DNA of 10,896 nt from Acanthamoeba lenticulata (taxonomy: Eukaryota > Discosea > Longamoebia > Acanthamoebidae), in the NCBI GenBank assembly GCA_002179805.1, contig NAVB01001472.1, forward strand, positions 1 through 10,896, read 5' to 3'. Positions 1-8,202 of the stretch are shown one piece after another. A program made the translations under genes and the position numbers. The notes below the pieces were generated by a model. It saw only the letters and a list, made by a program, of their open reading frames with translations, made no database searches and had not been told where the DNA came from. The stretch's first letter is position 1. Each line of letters opens with the position of its first letter.

Positions 1-2953
1 CCCGCCCCTGTCCCTTCCAAATCGGACTGGGGCCTTTGGAGGAAGGGGGAAAGAGAGAGAAAGAGAGAAAAAGAGCCCAAAAATTGGAAGATTGGCGAAG
101 GAGGAGAAGGAGCGAGTACGGGCGTGGGCTCGAATGCCTGCTTGAAGGAGAAGTTCTGGTTGCGTGGCGGGAACACCTGTGCTTGTTCGGGAGGCGGCGG
201 CTGCATCAGGAACTCAAAGCGGCGGACATGTAGCATCGACGGAACCCGATAGACATCGACCGTCCATGGCGCCGTTGGCTTCTTGGGTGCGGTGGGAGGA
301 CTGCCGGACACGGATTCGTCCATCTCCATGCTCGCTTGCGCCTCTTCTGGCAAGAGAAGAGTGGACATTTGATTCGCCAAGCGCGGGAGTTGTGTTGTTG
401 ACGGTATGGTTGTCAGATTTCATGAGAGTGGAGGGAGAGGAGGAGAAGAAAGTGTCAAGGCTTGCACAGAGGGAGAGAAAAAAAAATGCGTTTTGGGAGA
501 GGGGGCGGGGGGAGAGGGCGAGCATACGAGCAGGCACGATGTGGTAGAGAAGAGAGCCGCATGCTGCGATGGGACCATACGAGCCAAGGCCCCACCCAGT
601 GTTGTCCTCGGTTTGGAGCGATCCCGTCCCATCGTAGTGGATCCTGCCATGTTCCCGTGGCGTAAAGTGGCAACCACAGCACATACACACACGGCGCACG
701 CAACCACACATAGCAAGAATGGAGGACAAGAACAACAATGACAGCAAGTCACACCCAAAAAGAGGTAAAAAAAAAGTAAAAAGTTAAAAAAAAAAAAAAT
801 GTTGTCAGCCAGTTGCCCGGGGAGAGTACTAGGAGGAGGAGGAGGAGGAGGAGGCTCCAGGCTGTGCTGAAGAAAAGCGAGGAGAAGGGGAGAGAGACCG
901 ATCATGAAGCTGAAACGTAGCCGTGTCAACGACGAGCAGGCACAGCGGTGGCAGGAACTCGGGAGAGCGAAGGTAAAGACGATCCTCGACGACTGCCAAA
1001 TGCACGCGGGCGGAACTCTGCAGCTCGGGAACCGCAAGCCGTGCGTAGACATGGTTGAGAACAGTGCCTGCCCCCCCCCCAACGCACCATCGCCACCACA
1101 TACACACACACGCACGTGCGATAGAAGTTTGTTACCACATTAAGTGCGAGGGGCTCTCGTAGTGGCCAACAAATAATAAATAAATAAATAAATAAAAACC
1201 AAGGAGGAGGCCAAGAGGGCTCGACTTACCCTTATGCCCAGAGCCGACCTTCAGCAGCTCAGCGGACTCGGAGAAGGGCCCACCACCGTCATGGACGATG
1301 TGCACATACAAGTACTGGCCATCGAACGCTGCCGCCGCTAGCGCCTTGTTGCGAGCTATCATGTGCGCCATTTTAGCAAACGCCTCAGCTGGCGAAAGCA
1401 CAACCCCCCCCCAAGACACACGTACACATATCCTTGTTTGTCAGCGACAGCAGCAAAGGAGGGGGGAGGGAGGGAGGGAGGGAGGGAGAGTTGGAGGCGA
1501 GGCTGCCAACAAGAAGCAGGATGGATTGATATGAGGGGAGGGGGAGGGAGGGAGGGAGGGGAAGCAAGGAAGGAGCAAAGAGACGGGAAGAAGGGAGGAG
1601 GAGGAGGAGGAGAGGGCGGAGCTTCCCCTCCCCCCAAACAAATGCCGTACTGCTGGGATCTAGCGAAGAGAAGGAAGCCGGGAGCGCGCGTGTAAAGGTC
1701 TGCAGTGTGGCGTCAATGTCGATGGTGGCGGCACAAGCGCTCTCGGAAAAGGCTGGGTCAGTGAGGAGCATGTAAAGAAGCGCAAGCACATCCCGCAGCG
1801 AACCACGGGATCCCGCGAAGCGCAGCAGATTGGTCAACGCCAGACTCTGTACATCTGCTCCCCCCCCACTCCACCACCGCCGCCGCCGCCGCCGCCGCCG
1901 CCAGGGTGTGTGGCACCCCAGAACGGTGTGCGCGCTCGCAACGCGTGAGTTTCAGAGGAGAAAGCAAGAGAGAGAGAGAGAGAGAAAGAGATAGTGAGAT
2001 AGTGAGATAGTGAGAGACAATACGTGGATCCGCGATCTGCAAAAGCTTGAGCAGATGAGCCGTCAACAGATCCAGGGAAGGATCCTGAGCAGCAGCTTGG
2101 CGAGTGAACGTCGGAGCATCGAGCATCCGCGACAACTCGGTCAATAGCTGAGAGCCAAGCAGCTTACGTGAGTGCACAGATGATGCGATCGAACCCCCAC
2201 CCCCGGTCGAGGCAAAAGAGAGGGAGGAGGGAGATGAGAGGGAGGGAGGGGGGATGGTCGATGGTCGCCACGGGTCGTACGAGGATTGCAAGTGGCAGGT
2301 GCCTGGCGGAGATGTGCTCAATGAGTGGAAGGTGCACCTGACGGCACAGGGCCAGAAGTAGGTCTCCGTTGGGGGGAACTGGGTTGGCTGGGCGTGAATA
2401 TTCAAGGCTGTACACAAACTGCGTGTTTATGTAACGCGCAGGCACAACGTGTGTGCAGCAGAATATTCATTCATGAGAATATTTGTGAGAAGTCGGGGCG
2501 AGATCACAAATGGATTATTATTGAAAAATACACCGCAAATGCTGCGAGAAGACAGGCAAGGAGGGCAGAGAGGAACTTGCGTGGTGTTAACATACCCATT
2601 GTGCCGATATATGAGCAAGGATGATGGTTAAAACGTTGGTCCGCGAAGCAGCCTCGGGGAGGGCGGCCTCCGTCTGGGCCAGGCACATGCACGCCAAATG
2701 ACACGATGAGAGGCAGGGTGAAGCGTCACGCGGTGGATAGGGGAGGGGGACGCTGCTCGTACAAGCAGATAGTCCAGTAACCGGTTCGTAGATGACACCA
2801 ACTCGGCTTGTGCAGAGGCAGATGTCATTGAACGTCGCATGAGCTTGGCAAATTTGCGCGTCACTTTGAGACAAAGCTATGGAGGATCATCACAGCCACG
2901 CGCGTGTGTGTTTGTTTTTGTACAAGCGCCACAAGTCATGGAACAGCGTAAGT

Positions 2954-2995
<42 letters not shown>

Positions 2996-3686
2996 AGAAA
3001 TAGCTGGCGTACCTCAGGGGAGGCTAAGGCGAGCAGGGGTAACAAGTGCACATGTACCACTTCGACCAGCCTCAGTGCGAGTGGAGGACTGGCCGCCTGA
3101 CACAACGGGAGTGAGGGGACTCGAACGATGGCCAAGCGGGCCGACCACACAAAGCCAACTCATTACCTTGAGCGGGCGATGCTTCACGGAACACGTGTGA
3201 TTGTCCTGTCTAAGGGTGAGGCCAAAGTTCGCTTCGACACGACGGCCTATTTCCACCGGCTTATGAAAGTCATGAACAAGACATCAATTGTGTCGAAAGT
3301 ACATATACACACGCACATGAGGAGAATGAGCGGCAGCATTTTAGCAAAGTGGGTGGATCTTTTTTCTTGCATGACCTCATACCTCCTCAGGAAGCCGAGC
3401 TTTCTCGCCCACTTTGCTTTCTTTCGTGCCTGTGCGGTGGGCACCTTCGGAGAACGGGGAAGTGCGCTCGTAGAGGGCAAACGCAGAAGCCCTCAGCTCT
3501 TGTCTGTACCACTAGTCTATTAGACCGGTCTATATGGGGGGAGGGGGGGAGAGGCCATTCGAAACGTTGTGGGACAAGGAAGAGAGGGGGAGAGGGAGTG
3601 TACATCTGTAAGTGGTCAAGAGGCGCAAGAGGGAGCATAGAACATGTTGACGTTGGGGCACTAGTTGCCTCCACATCGGGCTCCAT
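1..3686 (-). CDS. Large HEAT-like / propeller-like repeat protein, 5' part (14 exons, continues past the left edge)
   Basis: The gene is read on the minus strand as exons 3686-3604, 3503-3383, 3259-3167, 3096-3013, 2876-2763, 2673-2596, 2418-2281, 2162-2024, 1854-1651, 1388-1230, 1067-899, 643-528, 346-120 and 26 to beyond 1. All introns are GT-AG and the phases agree through 583 codons. Residues about 100-350 are leucine-rich helical repeats resembling HEAT/armadillo solenoids (for example VEVVHVHLLPLLAL, NRLLDYLL, LTNLLRFAG). Residues 374-412 carry DGQYLYVH and LLKVGSGHKGTVLNHVY, then DRLYLR (433-438) and LLVVDTATF (448-456). A second, degenerate copy, GPIAACGSLLYHI, lies at 484-496. From memory, this DG.YLY...KxGSGxxGTxxxxVY pattern occurs in repeat regions of giant E3 ligases and related scaffolds such as MYCBP2 or HECTD4; I could not check this, so no name is given. 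The start at 3686 (MEPDVEATSAP) is the least certain point, because the frame stays open upstream to an ATG at 3914. Exon 11's donor (gtctct) is weak. Confidence 0.72.
831..854 (+). repeat. (GGA)n tract
   Basis: Eight GGA/AGG units in the left gene's intron 644-898; an A-rich block (785-799) lies in the same intron. Confidence 0.9.
1171..1198 (+). repeat. (TAAA)n tract
   Basis: Tandem AAAT/TAAA units in the left gene's intron 1068-1229. A very similar tract sits in a transporter intron at about 9376-9402. Confidence 0.9.
1459..1561 (+). repeat. (GGGA)n blocks with G-quadruplex potential
   Basis: Two GGGA/GGGGA arrays, 1459-1488 and 1534-1561, lie in the 262-bp intron 1389-1650 of the left gene, followed by a (GGA)n run near 1595-1612. 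Each has four or more runs of at least three G on the plus strand, which is the template strand for this gene. Confidence 0.85.
1877..1902 (+). repeat. (GCC)n tract
   Basis: About eight CGC/GCC units in the left gene's intron 1855-2023, close to its acceptor. Confidence 0.9.
1966..2013 (+). repeat. (GA)n tract followed by three 8-bp GATAGTGA copies
   Basis: A GA dinucleotide run reaches about 1985, then three perfect copies of gatagtga occupy 1990-2013, just inside the donor of the intron 1855-2023. Confidence 0.9.
2955..2995 (+). repeat. (CTG)n / (CAG)n perfect trinucleotide tract
   Basis: Forty-one bases of uninterrupted TGC/CTG repeat (about 13.7 units). It lies in the intron 2877-3012 of the left gene; the pre-mRNA reads it as (CAG)n starting about 17 nt after the donor. 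The antisense frame reads polyserine, leucine or alanine but is not part of the coding model. Confidence 0.95.
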
Positions 3687-3934
3687 CTCCAATTTGACGC
3701 CGGGCACACAAGCGCGGTGGACGGGGGTGCTGGTGGCCTTTTTTTCTGTTTGCCAGTAAATTTTCGCTTCTTCTTGCCTAATTGACTCCGAAAATGATAA
3801 ATAAAAGCATTTTAAAAGTGACGTTTCTTTGCTGACGTAGATTGTGCCTTGGTCTGTCTGCGTGGCGCACCCACTGAGCGGTAAAGAGCGGAGAGGGTCC
3901 CCAGTCACACGCAACAGGTGGAGAGCTGAGCGCG
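3687..3934. promoter_or_regulatory. Head-to-head intergenic region, probable bidirectional promoter
   Basis: Only 248 bp separate the proposed minus-strand start codon from the coatomer alpha start codon. The stretch has an AT-rich patch at about 3793-3818 (gataaataaaagcattttaaaag), a plausible core promoter element for one or both genes. Two copies of TGACGT follow at 3819-3824 and 3833-3838. Both 5' UTRs must lie here, so the true promoter is compact. If the left gene has an upstream start or a 5' non-coding exon, the shared region is even smaller. The promoter role is inferred from layout; transcription starts are unknown. Confidence 0.55.
3819..3838 (+). promoter_or_regulatory. Two direct TGACGT hexamers (possible bZIP-type sites)
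   Basis: TGACGT occurs at 3819-3824 and again at 3833-3838, same orientation, 14 bp start to start, 116 and 102 bp upstream of the coatomer alpha ATG. TGACGT is the core half of CRE/ATF and UPR-type elements bound by bZIP factors in animals, fungi and plants. Two copies in so short a promoter are suggestive, but no binding factor is known for this organism from the sequence alone. Confidence 0.35.
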
Positions 3935-6900
3935 ATGTTGACGAAGCTCGAAACGAAGAGCAATCGAGTGAAGGGTTTGAGCTTCCATCCCAAGCGCCCT
4001 TGGATTCTCGCCTCTCTCCACAATGGCCTCATTCAGTTGTGGGATTACCGCATCCGAACACTTCTTGATCGTTTCGATGAACATGATGGTTGGTTCACCT
4101 CTCTTCTTTTCTGACTTACTGCTTGGAGGTTGATTTCCTATCTGTGTGTGCTCACTTCATCCTTCTTTTTCTGTCCTTCTTTTGTCTTTGCAGGACCTGT
4201 GAGAGGAATCAACTTCCACGCTACACAACCGCTCTTCGTCTCTGGTGGTGATGACTACAAGATCAAAGTGTGGAACTACAAACTGCGCCGTTGTCTCTTC
4301 ACCCTACTTGGACACATGGACTACATCCGCACGGTCCAATTCCACCATGAGTACCCCTGGATTCTGAGTGCTTCGGACGACCAGACGATCAGGATTTGGA
4401 ATTGGCAGTCTCGCACCTGCATAGCAGTGCTCACTGGGCACAATCACTACGTCATGTGTGCTTCCTTTCACCCCAAGGAAGATCTTGTTGTCTCTGCCTC
4501 GCTCGACCAAACTGTGCGCATTTGGGACATTTCGGGTACGGCACGACTACAACCTATTGAAGGAGGAGCTTCTCACCCAATCCAATGTTTTCCATCTTGA
4601 ATGTGCAACAGGGCTCAAGAAGAAGAACATCTCGCCGGCGGGTGGCCTTGACGATCCGCTTCGTCTTGCACAGAACGATCTCTTCGGCAACCCTAATGTG
4701 GTGGTGAAGTACGTGCTGGAGGGACATGACCGAGGCGTCAACTGGGCCGCCTTCCATCCTTCTTTGCCTCTCATCGTTTCGGGCGCTGACGATCGTACGG
4801 TCAAGCTCTGGAGAATGAACGGTACGTTGACGGCACGGCACATGGGGTGCGCGCGACACAACTTCACAATGACTCACTCACTCACTCACACGCAACAACA
4901 CACATATACCTCACCGTACAGATACTAAGGCCTGGGAAGTCGACACGCTGCGGGGGCACTACAACAACGTGTCATGTGTAATCTTCCACCCGCACCAGGA
5001 ACTCATCCTGAGTAACTCAGAAGACAGGACGATTCGGGTGTGGGACATGGCCAAGCGCTCAACGGCGGCCGTGCAGACCTTCCGCCGGGAGAACGATCGC
5101 TTCTGGATCATTGCGGCGCACCCGGAAAACAATTTGTTTGCCGCTGGTCACGACTCGGGTTTGATTGTCTTCAAGCTCGAGCGTGAGCGTCCCGCCTACG
5201 TGGCCCACAAGGGGGCACTCTTCTACGTGAAGGATCGGTACCTGCGCACCTACGAGTTTGCGTCGGCCCGGGATGTGCCAGTGATGGCGCTCCGGCGCGC
5301 TGTAGCCAAGACGCCCCGGGCGATCTCTTACAATCCGGTCGAGAAGGCAGTCCTCCTCTACTCGGACGCCGACGGGGGCACCTACGAGTTTTACAAGCTT
5401 CCCGCCGACCGATCGGCCGACTCAGTTGAGTCCAAGAAGGGTGCTGCCAATTCGGCCGTCTTCATTAAGCGCAATCGCTTCGCCGCCCTCGACGCCAAGG
5501 CCGGGCAGCTGCACCTCAAGAATCTCAAGTGCGAGACCGTCAAGCGCTTGCCCGTACCTCAAGGCACGGACATGATCTTCCCCGCTGGCCTGGGCTCCCT
5601 TCTCCTCCGCGCCGAGGACAAGATCATCCTCTACGACCTGCAACAAAAGCGTGCGGTCGCGGAGCTCACTGCGCCCAACGTCAAGTACGCCATCTGGGAC
5701 GACAAGGGCGCGCACGTAGCCCTCTTGGGCAAGGACACCCTAGTCCTCGCTACGCGCAAGCTCGAGCAGGAGTGCGTCGTCCACGAGACCATGCGTATCA
5801 AGAGCGGCGCCTGGGAGGAGAGCGGTGTCTTCCTCTACACCACGGTTTCGCACATGAAGTACTGCCTCCGCGACGGCGAGCATGGCATCGTCCGCACCCT
5901 CGACGTGCCCATCTACGTTACGGGCGTCCGTGGCAACGAAGTGCACTACCTGGACCGCGAGGGGCGCAACCGCGTGGTCGCGATCGACCCGACCGAGTAC
6001 GCGTTCAAGATGGCGCTGGCGCACAGGCGCTATGCCGATGTGCTCAAGATGGTGAAGCCCGGGCAGTCCAACCTGGTGGGCCAGGCCATCATCGCCTACC
6101 TGCAGCGCAAGGGCTACCCAGAGGTGGCGCTCTATTTCGTCAAGGATGACAAGACCAAGTTCAACCTCGCGCTCGAGTGCGGCAACATCGAGGTGGCGCA
6201 GGCGTGCGCCAACGCGCTCGCCGACAAGGACGCGTGGCACCGCCTGGGCACGGAAGCGCTGCGGCAGGGCAACCACCCGGTCGTCGAACTGGCCTACCAG
6301 CGCACCAAGAACTTTGAGCGGCTGTCTTTCCTCTACCTCATCACGGGCAACGCGGAGAAGCTGTACCGGATGCTCAAGATCGCCGAGATGCGCAATGACA
6401 CCATGGGCCGCTTCCACAACGCGCTCTACCTCGGCGACGTTCACGAGCGCGTGCGCATCCTCGAGGAGGTCGGGCAGCTGGGCCTGGCCTATACCACGGC
6501 TGCTACGCACGGCCTCACCGAGGACGTGGCGCGTCTGGCCGAGAAGCTCGAGGGCAACCTGCCGCCCGTCCCTGAAGCGTCGGCCACGCGCCTGATGGTG
6601 CCCCCGGCGCCCATCCTCCGCCACCACGACTCAAGCTGGCCGCTGCTCACCGTGTCGCCGGGCTTCTTCGACCCAGCCGCTATGGACACTGAATCTGGCC
6701 GAGGCGGCCTTCGCGCTGCTGCTCCGGACCTTGATCTCGATGACGAGGCCACCGAGGGCGGCGCCTGGGACGACGACACCACTGGCGGTGACGACCTTGG
6801 TGGCGAGGACGGACTCGGCGGCGACGGCGCTGGCGGCCCCGGCGTCAATACGGCCGATGAAGACGACGGTGGCGCGGGCTGGGGCGACGAGGAGGGTCTA

Positions 6901-8015
6901 GAAGGGCTCGATAGCGTCGACCTAGCGCCCGCCAAGTCCGAGAGCTTCTTCGTGGCGCCGCGCCCGGGCCAGAACGCACGGCAACTGTGGAGCAAGAACT
7001 CGCGCCACGCAGCCGACCACGCCGCCGCTGGCTCAATCGAGAGTGCGATGGAGCTTCTCCACCAGCAGGTGGGCGTCGTCAACTTTGCGCCGCTACGCCC
7101 GCATTTCCTGGCACTCTGGATGGGTGCGCATGCCGCCAGCCCGAGCGGCCCGCTCGGACCGTCGCTCCTCGCCAACCTGGAGCGCACGGTCGACGGTCAG
7201 ACCGGCGGCCTGCCGGCCCTGTGGACCAACGCGGGCCTGCTCATCGAGCAGCTTAAGGCTGCCTACCGCGCCACAACCAAGGGTGCCTTTGGCGAGGCAC
7301 TCGAGCAGTTCATCGAGCTGCTTCACACGCTCGTGTTCGTGCAAGCTCCGACCAAGCAGGCCCGTACCGAGCTGGAGGAGCTGCGCGACCTGTGCCGCGA
7401 GTACATCCTCGGCCTCCGCATGGAGCTCCACAAGAAGACGCTCCCCGCGCAGAACCAGATCGAGGCCCTTGAGCTGGCGGCCTACTTCACCCACTGCAAC
7501 CTCCAGTCCATCCATCGTATGCTCGCTCTTCGTTCCGCCATGAAGGCTGCCTACCGCATCAAGTGCTACCACCTGGCCGCCTCCTTTGCCTCGCGCCTCC
7601 TCGAGCTCTCGCCCAAGCCCGAGATCGCCCAAGAGGCCAAGAAGGTCATCAAGTTTGCCGAGACCAACAACTCTGACGCACACACTCTCAACTATGACGA
7701 GCGCAACCCGTTCGTCGTGTGCGGCATCTCCTTCACACCCATCTACAAGAACCGCCCCTCCATCGAGTGCCCCTACTGCCGCACCCACTTCCTCCCTGCC
7801 CACGCCGGCAAGCTCTGCCCCTCCTGCCAGCTCTCTGGTTCGTCGCACCTTTTCTCTATCTATCTCTCTCTCTCTCTCTCTTGTCTGGTGTTTGGGGTTT
7901 GTGCTGCGTTCTTTCTTCTCTCTTCTCTTGTTGGTAACAACGCTCCTTTCGGCACAACGCACCAGAAATTGGCAAGGAAACAGCCGGGCTCAAGTTCACG
8001 CACGGCCGAGAGTAA
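3935..8015 (+). CDS. COPA: Coatomer subunit alpha (alpha-COP), complete, 5 exons
   Basis: This is the alpha subunit of coatomer, the cytosolic coat of COPI vesicles for Golgi-to-ER and intra-Golgi transport. Exons are 3935-4088, 4194-4535, 4612-4821, 4922-7837 and 7966-8015; all introns are GT-AG, all phase 1, giving 1223 residues (the human protein is 1224). The start [19 protein letters not shown] matches the family N-terminus almost exactly. WD40 repeats fill about residues 1-325 ([71 protein letters not shown]) and form the cargo-binding propeller. A second propeller and alpha-solenoid follow ([36 protein letters not shown]). Residues 838-902 are a Gly/Asp/Glu-rich linker. The C-terminal COPI_C domain (epsilon-COP contact) ends with C1185-x2-C1188 and C1201-x2-C1204, then [12 protein letters not shown]. 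No frameshift or missing segment was seen. Exons 1-3 look less GC-biased than exon 4. Confidence 0.97.
4089..4193 (+). other. Coatomer alpha intron 1 (105 bp)
   Basis: Donor gttggt follows codon GAT plus G; the acceptor is a strong polypyrimidine tract ending in ctttgcag. Joining restores [12 protein letters not shown], the conserved junction of the first two WD40 repeats. Confidence 0.95.
4536..4611 (+). other. Coatomer alpha intron 2 (76 bp)
   Basis: Donor gtacgg, acceptor gcaacag. Splicing joins WDISG to LKKKNISP, as in other alpha-COP proteins (WDISGLRKKN in human). The acceptor lacks a strong pyrimidine tract. Confidence 0.95.
4822..4921 (+). other. Coatomer alpha intron 3 (100 bp)
   Basis: Donor gtacgt, acceptor ccgtacag. 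Splicing joins LWRMN to DTKAWEVDT, the conserved spacing between WD40 repeats (WRMNESKAWEVDT in human). It contains a CA/CT-rich low-complexity stretch at 4872-4910. Confidence 0.95.
7838..7965 (+). other. Coatomer alpha intron 4 (128 bp)
   Basis: Donor gttcgt, acceptor acgcaccag, with a (CT)n tract at 7857-7882. Splicing gives [19 protein letters not shown], which matches the family C-terminus (TEIGKDVIGLR in human), and places stop TAA at 8013-8015. The intron length is not a multiple of three and it has no in-frame stop, so retention would leave the frame open to 8592. Confidence 0.93.
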
Positions 8016-8028
8016 CAGTCAAGAGAAA

Positions 8029-8050
8029 CAACAAAACAACAACAACAACA
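8029..8050 (+). repeat. (AAC)n tract in the coatomer alpha 3' region
   Basis: An imperfect then perfect CAA/AAC array starting 14 nt past the coatomer alpha stop codon, so likely in its 3' UTR. Confidence 0.85.
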
Positions 8051-8161
8051 CGCCAGGTTGCTCGCGATTTGGAGACACGGGGGGAAACTTTTCAATTATT
8101 ATGTATGGCCTGGTGGGGTGTGTCATCATCAACTTCTTTCTCCCAGTGGGGCACTGCTTTT

Positions 8162-8167
8162 TTTATT
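8162..8167 (-). terminator. Poly(A) signal AATAAA for the transporter gene
   Basis: AATAAA on the minus strand lies about 36 nt beyond the transporter stop codon (TGA, 8205-8203), inside an A-rich stretch. Position and sequence fit a canonical cleavage and polyadenylation hexamer; the A-rich surroundings make a chance match possible. Confidence 0.5.
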
Positions 8168-8202
8168 TTTTTAATTTTTTTGGGGTACATCTCTGTCACT
8201 GT

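Larger units (their letters stand above)
8016..8202. other. Tail-to-tail intergenic gap
   Basis: These 187 bp separate the coatomer alpha stop from the transporter stop on the opposite strand and must hold both 3' UTRs and cleavage sites. An (AAC)n tract at about 8029-8050 and a T-rich block at 8159-8180 are visible. I see no gene and no AATAAA on the plus strand for coatomer alpha. Confidence 0.7.

Noticed and set aside
36..747. Several plus-strand and off-frame open frames at the left end
   Set aside because: They overlap the minus-strand exons 120-346 and 528-643, which encode a continuous protein, and otherwise translate purine-rich intron sequence.
904..1143. Plus-strand open frame starting MKLKRSRVNDEQAQRW
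   Set aside because: It is antisense to the exon 1067-899, whose minus-strand reading (TVLNHVYARLAVPEL...LLVVDTATF) continues the KVGSGHKG motif of the previous exon in the correct phase.
2890..3150. Minus-strand polyserine protein
   Set aside because: The serine run is the (CAG)n tract read through an intron. Splicing 2877-3012 removes it and joins LALASPE to LCLKVTRKF in phase.
3128..3523. Plus-strand open frame of 131 codons starting MAKRADHTKPTHY
   Set aside because: It reads well at first, but it is antisense to three exons of the left gene (3167-3259, 3383-3503 and part of their flanks). Those exons join in phase with good GT-AG sites, while the plus frame has no continuation or homologue I recognise.
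5422..7962. Long minus-strand and off-frame open frames inside coatomer alpha exon 4
   Set aside because: These are shadows produced by the strong GC third-position bias of the real plus-strand frame; none resembles a protein family.
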